A DNA stretch of 64,000 nucleotides from Verrucomicrobiota bacterium (GTDB taxonomy: Bacteria; Verrucomicrobiota; Verrucomicrobiia; Limisphaerales; UBA9464): assembly GCA_017309115.1 (NCBI GenBank), contig JAFLEF010000010.1, positions 90,617 to 154,616 of the forward strand, in the 5' to 3' direction. Shown here piece after piece: positions 9,253-15,924 of this stretch. The notes below the pieces were generated by a model that had not been told where the DNA came from, did not search any database, and saw only the letters and a program-made list of their open reading frames with translations. The stretch's first letter is position 1, and each line of letters opens with the position of its first letter. A program made the translations under genes and the position numbers.

Positions 9253-9777
9253 ATGACCGTCATGCGCAAACGCCGTGAGGCCCGCGAACGCGCGATCCAG
9301 TTCCTCTTCCAGTACGACCTGAATCCTCCCGAGGATTTACCGGCGGCCTTGGACCATTTCTGGGATTCCCAGCGGACCAACGCCGTCATGGAGCGAATTC
9401 CCGCCTCCACCTGGGGGGAACGGGTGGAAATCCCACCGCCTTCGCCCGAAGATCAGGCGCAACGGCTGTTCGCAGATGGCTTGATCAGCGGTGTGATCGA
9501 ACGTCTCGCGGAACTCGACGAGATCATTTGCCAGTTCACCAAGAACTGGGAGTTGAATCGCCTGGCGGTGGTCGATCGAAACATCCTGCGGCTCGCCATC
9601 TACGAGATGCGCTATCGCGACGACATTCCCCCGGTCGTGAGCATCAATGAAGCGGTCGACATCGCGAAAAAGTTCTCCACCGACCAGAGCGGCAAGTTCG
9701 TCAACGGCATCCTCGACAAGGTGAAGGACAGTATTCTTCGACCGGCCCGGACAGCCAAGTATCCAGGGGAAGCCTGA
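9253..9777 (+). CDS. nusB: transcription antitermination factor NusB
   Basis: NusB binds boxA RNA with NusE and supports rRNA transcription. The N-terminal helix has the family signature MRKRREARERAIQFLFQYD. The C-terminal half has NWELNRLAVVDRNILRLAIYEM, then PPVVSINEAVDIAKKFSTD and KFVNGILDKV, all diagnostic. An insertion of about 30 residues (around PASTWGERVEIPPPSPED) lies between the first helices, longer than in E. coli NusB. I chose the ATG at 9253, with GAGGT 12 bases upstream; ATG 9262 is also possible. The longer frame to 9022 overlaps the DUF1080 gene and the hairpin and is not credible. Confidence 0.95.
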   Translation: MTVMRKRREARERAIQFLFQYDLNPPEDLPAALDHFWDSQRTNAVMERIPASTWGERVEIPPPSPEDQAQRLFADGLISGVIERLAELDEIICQFTKNWELNRLAVVDRNILRLAIYEMRYRDDIPPVVSINEAVDIAKKFSTDQSGKFVNGILDKVKDSILRPARTAKYPGEA

Positions 9778-9778
9778 G

Positions 9779-10645
9779 TTGACGGGCGATTCCCTTCCCG
9801 TTTCTTCCCCCGGGCTCATGTTTGCCGATCTTCACCTCCACACGTTCTTTTCAGACGGAACCTTTTCCCCGGAGGAGTTAGCCACCCGCGCTCAGACGGA
9901 AGGTTTGAACGCCCTTGCGCTGACCGACCATGACAGCATTGAGGGGTGTGCCCGGATGGAAGCTGCCTGCCGAGAGCGCGGAATTGAGTTCATTCCCGGC
10001 GCCGAGCTCACCGCCGAGCACCGCGACCGGGAAGTGCATATCCTAGGTTACTGGTTGGACACGACGTCTCCGCCCTTGCTGTCTCGGCTCGCCGGTTTCC
10101 AAGCCGTCCGGTCCAACCGAATCCGGGACATGGTGCACCGGCTCAACGAGCGAGGCATTCCCCTGACCGCTGAGTCCGTCTTCGCTATCGCTAACTGTCA
10201 GTCGCCCGGCCGGCCTCATGTCGCCCGCGCCCTAGTGGAGGGTGGGTTTTGCCGAGACTACGACGAAGCTTTTGAAAAATATTTGAAGAAAGGACGGCCC
10301 GGATGGGTGTCCAAGGCCCGGATGGATGTGCCCACCGCGATTGGAATCATCCACGCGGCCGGCGGCGTGGCGGTGCTCGCGCATCCCGGCTTGTACCGCG
10401 CCGACTTCATCATTCCGGAACTGGCCGCCGCAGGTCTTGACGGCCTAGAATGCTGGCATACGAAGCATTTCGGGGGGACCTCCGCTTCGTACGAACGAAT
10501 GGCTGGACAACTGGGCCTGGTCGCCACGGGGGGCAGCGACTGCCACGGCATGGCCAAGGGCGAGCCCTTGATCGGCCGAATCCGACTCCCTTACGCTCAG
10601 GTCATCGCGCTCAAGGCTCGGCGTCCTCTGGCGCAAGCAGCCTAA
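9779..10645 (+). CDS. PHP-domain phosphoesterase (RNase AM / nucleoside-bisphosphatase type)
   Basis: A complete PHP metal site is visible: DLHLHTFFSDGTFS, LTDHDSIEG, PGAELTAEH, VHILGYWLD, GRPHVARAL, VLAHPG and ATGGSDCHG. This is the YciV/TrpH arrangement, members of which are 3',5'-nucleoside bisphosphate phosphatases or 5'-3' exonucleases trimming rRNA and other RNAs. The TTG start lies one base after the nusB stop, with AGGGGAA at a 7-base spacing. An ATG at 9818, matching the usual N-terminus, is the alternative. It sits in a cytoplasmic housekeeping run with nusB and ftsY. Confidence 0.9.
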   Translation: MTGDSLPVSSPGLMFADLHLHTFFSDGTFSPEELATRAQTEGLNALALTDHDSIEGCARMEAACRERGIEFIPGAELTAEHRDREVHILGYWLDTTSPPLLSRLAGFQAVRSNRIRDMVHRLNERGIPLTAESVFAIANCQSPGRPHVARALVEGGFCRDYDEAFEKYLKKGRPGWVSKARMDVPTAIGIIHAAGGVAVLAHPGLYRADFIIPELAAAGLDGLECWHTKHFGGTSASYERMAGQLGLVATGGSDCHGMAKGEPLIGRIRLPYAQVIALKARRPLAQAA

Positions 10646-10664
10646 GCACTTTCTGGAATCTACT

Positions 10665-11579
10665 GTGGGTCTCTTCGACAAACTCAAGGCGGCGTTCACC
10701 AAGACCACCTCCACGCTGTCCCATGAAATTCGGCGCATCGTCACGCGATCCCCGCGCCTGACCGCGGAAAGCTTGGAAGAATTGGAAGCTGCCCTGCTCC
10801 GCGCCGATTTGGGAATGGCCACGACGCAGCAGATCTTGTCCGCCGCCCGGCTGGCCTTTGAGACCCAGGGAAGGTCCGGACTGGATTTTGTCGAGATCGC
10901 CGCCCGGGAAGTGGAGAAGAACCTCGGCGAGACCAATCCCGCCCTTCGCAAACAAGCCTCCGGCCTGACCATCGTCTCGGTCGTAGGCGTCAACGGCACC
11001 GGGAAAACCACCACCTGCGCCAAGCTTGCCAACCTCGTGCAGCAAGGAGGCGAACCTGCGGTCCTAGCTGCCTGCGATACGTTTCGGGCCGCTGCCATTG
11101 AACAACTCAAGCTGTGGGGCCAGCGCCTAAACGTCCCGGTCGTCGCCGGCGCCAATCAGGCCGATCCCGCCTCGGTCGCCCATGACGCGATTGCCGCCGC
11201 GGAAGCCCGACAGGCGCAATGGCTGTTCGTGGACACTGCCGGTCGGTTGCACACCAAGAACAATCTGATGGCGGAGTTGCAGAAGGTGCACCGGGTCATT
11301 GGCAAGAAGTTCCCCGGAGCGCCGCACGAAGTCCTGCTGGTGCTCGACGGATCCACCGGACTGAATGCCCTCAACCAAGCCCGGGAGTTTCACAAGGCGG
11401 TCAACCTGACCGGATTGGTCGTGACAAAACTCGATGGCACCAGCAAAGGCGGAGCAATCGTGGCCATTCAGAAGGAGCTGGGGGTTCCGGTGAAATTCAT
11501 TGGGGTGGGCGAACAGCCTGAAGACTTGCAGCCGTTCAATGCTCATGAGTTTGCCGACGCCCTCTTTGAGACGCGGTAA
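10665..11579 (+). CDS. ftsY: signal recognition particle receptor FtsY
   Basis: FtsY is the membrane-associated SRP GTPase that delivers nascent membrane proteins to the translocon. The N domain (residues 1-95) begins MGLFDKLKAAFTKT and contains LEELEAALLRADLG. The G domain has P-loop GVNGTGKTTT (108-117), the DTFRAAA motif (138-144), DTAGR (190-194), VVTKLDGTSKGG, and the closing FIGVGEQPEDLQPF. The acidic A domain of E. coli FtsY is absent, as in many bacteria. The GTG start at 10665 fits the family N-terminus. The ribD gene follows after 6 bases. Confidence 0.97.
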   Translation: MGLFDKLKAAFTKTTSTLSHEIRRIVTRSPRLTAESLEELEAALLRADLGMATTQQILSAARLAFETQGRSGLDFVEIAAREVEKNLGETNPALRKQASGLTIVSVVGVNGTGKTTTCAKLANLVQQGGEPAVLAACDTFRAAAIEQLKLWGQRLNVPVVAGANQADPASVAHDAIAAAEARQAQWLFVDTAGRLHTKNNLMAELQKVHRVIGKKFPGAPHEVLLVLDGSTGLNALNQAREFHKAVNLTGLVVTKLDGTSKGGAIVAIQKELGVPVKFIGVGEQPEDLQPFNAHEFADALFETR

Positions 11580-11585
11580 CGGGAA

Positions 11586-12725
11586 ATGAACACCCCGGAA
11601 GCCGACGCGTTTTGGATGCGCCGGGCGCTCACTCTCGCCCGCCGTGCGCTGGGCCGAACTTCCCCCAACCCCATGGTCGGCGCCGTCCTGGTTCGAAACG
11701 GCCACGGCATCGGTGAAGGTTACCATCATCAGGCCGGCCACCCTCACGCGGAGGTCGAGGCGCTGCGGAACTGCGCTCAACGAGGGGGCAATCCGCTAGG
11801 CGCCACCCTGTACGTGACACTCGAACCCTGCTCCACCTATGGACGAACGCCCCCCTGCACGACCGCTATCCTGGAAGCCGGGGTGAAACGGGTCGTGGTA
11901 GCCGCCACCGACCCGAACCCGCGCCATCGGGGCCGCGGCCTGGACCTTCTAAGGGAGCACGGAGTGGAGGTAACGGAAGGCGTCCACACCCCCGAAGCGA
12001 CTGAACTGAACGCCACGTTCAATCATTGGATTGTTCACGGAACCCCCCTGGTCACTCTCAAGGCCGGAATGACTCTGGACGGAAAGCTGGCCACCACCTC
12101 AGGGGAATCCCGCTGGATAACAGGCGAAGCTTCCCGACGTCGGGTTATGCGGCTACGACAAGAGCACGACGCCATTTTGATCGGTATCCAAACCGCCCTG
12201 ACGGATGATCCGAGTCTCACCGTCCGACGCGGTCGGACCCAGCGATCGCCATGGCGAATCGTTCTCGACACTAGGGGGCGACTCCCTGAAACGGCCCGTC
12301 TCCTGACCGATGAGTATGCCGAGCGAACGCTGATCGTGGTGGGAGAGGGTATTTCTTCTCGAAGACTGAAAACGCTCCAACGTCGGGCTTCTGTCATCGT
12401 GGCGCCCCGGGAGGCGGGGCGCATCTCTCTTCCCTGGCTGTGCCGAGAATTGGGACAGCGCCAGGTCACTGGCCTCTTGGTAGAGGGCGGCGGGGAAGTT
12501 CACGCTTCGTTCCTCACCGCCGGATTAGCCCAACGCTTGGCCTTCTTTTATGCCCCGAAAGTGCTGGGCGGCCGAACCGCTCCCCGGGCGATCGCCGGAC
12601 CGGGATTCCCATCTCTCACCGCCGCTCCGCGCCTGCGAAACCTGCACTGGCAAAAATTGGGGCCTGACCTGCTATTGACCGCCCGGATCGAATCGGCCCT
12701 CCCCAAAAAAGACGAAGAGCCGTGA
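11586..12725 (+). CDS. ribD: bifunctional riboflavin biosynthesis protein RibD
   Basis: RibD deaminates and then reduces the pyrimidine intermediate of riboflavin synthesis. The deaminase domain contains the zinc site HAEVEAL (H54, E56), EPCSTYG (C82) and RTPPC (C91). The reductase domain from about residue 150 has TLKAGMTLDGKLAT, SRWITG and LLVEGGGEVHASFL. The length of 379 residues is normal. It follows ftsY by 6 bases, so it is probably cotranscribed. No FMN riboswitch is seen upstream, and no other rib gene is in the window. Confidence 0.96.
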   Translation: MNTPEADAFWMRRALTLARRALGRTSPNPMVGAVLVRNGHGIGEGYHHQAGHPHAEVEALRNCAQRGGNPLGATLYVTLEPCSTYGRTPPCTTAILEAGVKRVVVAATDPNPRHRGRGLDLLREHGVEVTEGVHTPEATELNATFNHWIVHGTPLVTLKAGMTLDGKLATTSGESRWITGEASRRRVMRLRQEHDAILIGIQTALTDDPSLTVRRGRTQRSPWRIVLDTRGRLPETARLLTDEYAERTLIVVGEGISSRRLKTLQRRASVIVAPREAGRISLPWLCRELGQRQVTGLLVEGGGEVHASFLTAGLAQRLAFFYAPKVLGGRTAPRAIAGPGFPSLTAAPRLRNLHWQKLGPDLLLTARIESALPKKDEEP

Positions 12726-12869
12726 TGATTCCAACCGCTGTCCGAATTGGCTCCCGTCTCGGACAACTGCCTCAATCACCACGGCCCAAAATTCCACTTT
12801 GAGGAAAGGCCGCCCAGACCACCGGCCTGAGCGGCCCACCAACCACTACTCCACAAACCACCAAGGCCG

Positions 12870-14381
12870 TTAACCTTGGGAATCTTGAGATTCGTCCACC
12901 ACGACGAACCGGCTACCACCCTTGCTCCAAATCTTCAGCAGGGTCGTCTTGTCGTCAGCCTTCTCAGTGAGCTTCACCGCCGACTCCGCGTCGCTGACCG
13001 ACTTGCGATTGATCTCGAGGATCACGTCCCCGGGTTGCAGTCCAGCCTCCGCCGCCGCCGAGTCCGGCTCCACCTGCGTGATGACCGCGCCTTCGACCGA
13101 TTCCGGGATGTTGAACTGCCGGCGATTCTTACTGTCGAGGTCGGCCACTCCGACCCCGTTCAAGGTTCCGTCATCCGGAGCCGTTGCGGCTTTGGCCACT
13201 GTCGGATCACCGGGCAATTCACCCACCTTCACCTTCAGGGTCTTCTCCTGGCCATCGCGCAGAACCTTGATTGTGGCCGTTTCACCGGGATCGACTCGCG
13301 CCACCGAGAGCTTCAGCGTTCGGCTGTCCTTCACCGGCCGGCCATTGAGCTCGACCACCACATCTCCACTCTCAAGTCCAGCCTTGTCCGCCGGCCCTTT
13401 CGGAGTCACTTCACCGACCAAGGCACCGTGGGAATCCTCCAGACCAAACTTCTTGGCCAGGGACGGATTGATGTCCTGGATCATCACCCCGAGATAACCC
13501 CGGGTGACTTTGCCGTCGCGAACGAGGGATTCCATGACGTCCCGGGCCAGACCCACCGGAATGGCGAACCCGATGCCTTGATTTCCCCCTGACCGGCTCA
13601 GGATGGCCGTGTTAATCCCGATCAGGCGACCGTTGGCGTCCACCAAGGCGCCACCCGAATTGCCGGGATTGATCGCCGCGTCGGTCTGAATGAAATCCTC
13701 ATAATCCAATCCGAGTGTCGCCCGGCCCGTGGCGCTGATGATTCCCATGGTCACGGTCTGGCCGATTCCGAAGGGATTCCCCACCGCCAATACGACATCA
13801 CCCACTTCGATCTGCTCGCTGTCTCCCAGAGCCACGGCAGGTAACGACTTGGCGTCAACCTTGAGCACGGCCACGTCGGTCTTGGGATCGCGACCCACGA
13901 CTTTGGCGTCGAACTCCCGACCATCCTGCAGCGCAACCTTAACTTGGTCGGCACCATCCACCACGTGGTTGTTGGTCAGGATGTAGCCGTCGTCGGTGAC
14001 GATCACTCCGGAACCCAGGCCGTGCTGACGTGGTCCGCGGGAATTCTCTTCGGGATTACCGAACGGCATCTGTTCCCCGAAGAACCGGCGCAATTGGGGA
14101 GGAATCTGTTGCATGTCCGGACTGGGCATCGAAGCCAGCTTGGCCTTCTGGGTGACATTCACCCGGACCACACTGGGCCCAACCTTCTTGATCACGTCGG
14201 AGTAACTGGCCGCAATCCGACCATCTCGGGCAACCGGGGTCTCATCCACCGTCAGTTTCAGCTCCGGCACCGGTGCAGTTTTGGTCTTGTCCGACTTCGG
14301 GCCGGCCCAGACCGCAGTGGCTGCACCCAGCAAGCCACCTGCTACGATCAAGGGGATCAATTTTTTGTAAGCAGCGTTCAT
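12870..14381 (-). CDS. HtrA/DegP-type periplasmic serine protease with two PDZ domains
   Basis: This envelope quality-control protease degrades misfolded exported proteins. A signal peptide or anchor occupies residues 1-27 (LIVAGGLLGAATAVWAG). The trypsin-like domain has the complete triad: H139 in TNNHVVDGAD, D169 in DPKTDVAVLKV and S242 in NPGNSGGALVD. PDZ1 lies at about 285-385 (VTRGYLGVMIQDI, LESGDVVVELNGRPV) and PDZ2 at about 410-495 (LQPGDVILEINRKSV), the Do-family layout. It converges on ribD. The aldolase gene lies upstream on the same strand, but a strong terminator separates them, so it should have its own promoter. Confidence 0.95.
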   Translation of the reverse strand: MNAAYKKLIPLIVAGGLLGAATAVWAGPKSDKTKTAPVPELKLTVDETPVARDGRIAASYSDVIKKVGPSVVRVNVTQKAKLASMPSPDMQQIPPQLRRFFGEQMPFGNPEENSRGPRQHGLGSGVIVTDDGYILTNNHVVDGADQVKVALQDGREFDAKVVGRDPKTDVAVLKVDAKSLPAVALGDSEQIEVGDVVLAVGNPFGIGQTVTMGIISATGRATLGLDYEDFIQTDAAINPGNSGGALVDANGRLIGINTAILSRSGGNQGIGFAIPVGLARDVMESLVRDGKVTRGYLGVMIQDINPSLAKKFGLEDSHGALVGEVTPKGPADKAGLESGDVVVELNGRPVKDSRTLKLSVARVDPGETATIKVLRDGQEKTLKVKVGELPGDPTVAKAATAPDDGTLNGVGVADLDSKNRRQFNIPESVEGAVITQVEPDSAAAEAGLQPGDVILEINRKSVSDAESAVKLTEKADDKTTLLKIWSKGGSRFVVVDESQDSQG

Positions 14382-14530
14382 GGGAGTTAACGAGTCTTTG
14401 GTTTGGTTCGTGTTTTTGTTGGCGGCATGTCCGCCGTGTTTCTTGCCCTAACTGACACTCCCACCATGGCTCCGGCCTTTCTCCGGCATTACAGCTTTGA
14501 AAGGTTGAGTCGGACTGCGATGCAGCCGCG

Positions 14531-14562
14531 AAAAACAAAGCCCCGCCGGAGACCGGCGGGGC
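14531..14562 (-). terminator. rho-independent terminator of the aldolase gene
   Basis: A perfect 10-bp GC stem (GCCCCGCCGG / CCGGCGGGGC, 14540-14562) with a 3-base loop is followed, on the minus strand, by TTTGTTTTT. This is a textbook intrinsic terminator about 45 bases after the aldolase stop. Confidence 0.9.
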
Positions 14563-14606
14563 AGCAGCAAACGCAAAACGCGGACGGGACTGATCCGGAG
14601 TGTAAA

Positions 14607-15440
14607 CTACACCCGAATCAACCGGGCAGCCTCAGTCGCAGTCGCGCCTTCGTGGACCAACGCCATCAAGGCCCGGGTCATCCCCGCCGGATCCGCATGC
14701 TGGATGATGTTGCGACCATAAACGATGCCCGCAGCTCCCTGCTTCATGAGGGCTTCGGTTCGATTCAAAATCTCCTGGTCCGAGGCCTTGCCGCCGCCAC
14801 GCACCAGAACCGGAATCCGGCCAGCAATCTCCACGACCCGATGATAGACCCCCACGTCATCGGTAGGATCGGCCTTGATGATGTCCGCCCCGAGTTCGCA
14901 CGCCTGCCGTACCAACGGAAGGATTTTCTCGAGATCGCCGTCAACCATGTATCCGCCCGCCTTCTGATTCGACTGGAAGACGAGCGGTTCGATCATCAAG
15001 GGCATCGCGAACTGATCGCACACCGGTTTGATTTTCAGAATGTTTTGGATGCACTGATCCGTGACCTCGGGTTGCTCGGGAATCCGGAACAAATTCACCA
15101 CGACGCAGGTTGCGTCGAGTCGGAGCGCTTGTTCCACCGGGGACTCGATCATTCGGCTGAACAAGGTTCGAGGAAGCTGGGTTCCATACACGTTCGCGAC
15201 ATCCGTTCGGAGCACGAGGGCGGGCTTGGCCTTGCCTGGCAACGATTGCAGATAATGCGCCTGACCAACGGTAAGCTGGACAGCATCTGGCGCCGCGGTG
15301 ACCACGGTTTTGACGGCCGCCTCCAGATTCTCAATTCCCTGGAGAAACCCACGCTCATTGAAGAATCCGTGATCGATGGCGACATCGAAACAACGATTGG
15401 AGCGGGCGTTGAAGAGACGGTTGAGGCGATAAGACTTCAT
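14607..15440 (-). CDS. class I aldolase, DeoC/LacD/FbaB family (fructose-bisphosphate aldolase type)
   Basis: This is a 277-residue Schiff-base TIM-barrel aldolase. Visible signatures are DVAIDHGFF (D23), the Schiff-base lysine K189 in DIIKADPTDD, the phosphate-binding RGGGK (214-218) and GIVYGRNI. The family includes archaeal-type class I FBP aldolase and tagatose-bisphosphate aldolase, so a glycolytic or sugar-phosphate role in the cytoplasm is expected, but the substrate is not certain. The ATG at 15440 gives the family N-terminus; the open frame to 15551 adds a 37-residue extension without homologous features. It ends at a strong terminator. Confidence 0.85.
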   Translation of the reverse strand: MKSYRLNRLFNARSNRCFDVAIDHGFFNERGFLQGIENLEAAVKTVVTAAPDAVQLTVGQAHYLQSLPGKAKPALVLRTDVANVYGTQLPRTLFSRMIESPVEQALRLDATCVVVNLFRIPEQPEVTDQCIQNILKIKPVCDQFAMPLMIEPLVFQSNQKAGGYMVDGDLEKILPLVRQACELGADIIKADPTDDVGVYHRVVEIAGRIPVLVRGGGKASDQEILNRTEALMKQGAAGIVYGRNIIQHADPAGMTRALMALVHEGATATEAARLIRV

Positions 15441-15924
15441 CGGTGCCGTTGATTTCGTGGGGCCGATGGGCAAATGCCAATCGAAAATGCGAGGCACAGA
15501 CGTCGTCGTTAGCCAGCATCGGTTCGTCCGGTTCCACGACCACCCCCCCACAACCTCTAATCCCTTTACGAACTATCCAAAGCAGTTCTGATCAACCGGA
15601 TAAAACAGCACTGCCAACACCCCCTTTTTCGGGTACGCCCACACAAAGTTACTGAACCTTTTCCTTGAATTGACCGAGTGCGGTTCGACAGCATGACGAC
15701 ACTCCCACTACGCCAGCGGATCTATCCGACTCATCATCGTGAGCAGAACGTCTTGAATTCGATCACCCCCAACTCTGCGTTCCTGCTCCCGTCCTCACTC
15801 CTGATCCCACCGACCAATCCCGATGGGATCCTTGGACTCTCCACCAAGGTCAAAGGAGCGCGGGAGTCTTCCCCAGGTAGCAACTGCTGTGCGTGAAATT
15901 GGAGCCTAGCAACAACAGCGTAAC
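15441..15924. other. intergenic region upstream of the aldolase and LamG genes
   Basis: This 484-base stretch separates the divergent aldolase (minus) and LamG (plus) genes and should hold both promoters. I see no gene: a 72-codon open frame at 15678-15896 has no protein-like features. Two small hairpins lie near the LamG start: ATCCC/GGGAT with a 3-base loop (15817-15829) and CCTTGG/CCAAGG with an 8-base loop (15830-15849). These could be part of a transcript leader. Confidence 0.5.

Noticed and set aside
8058-9410. 450-codon minus-strand open frame
   Set aside because: It lies antisense to the epimerase, DUF1080 and nusB genes, which have clear motifs. Long antisense frames are common in GC-rich DNA, and its translation shows no domain.
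12861-12879. CCAAGG/CCTTGG hairpin at the ribD-htrA junction as a terminator
   Set aside because: The stem is only 6 bp, overlaps the htrA stop codon and has no U-tract on either strand.
14403-15452. 349-codon plus-strand open frame
   Set aside because: It is antisense to the aldolase and runs through its terminator.
15678-15896. 72-codon open frame upstream of the LamG gene
   Set aside because: No ribosome binding site, no recognisable residue pattern, and it lies where promoters and leader hairpins are expected.
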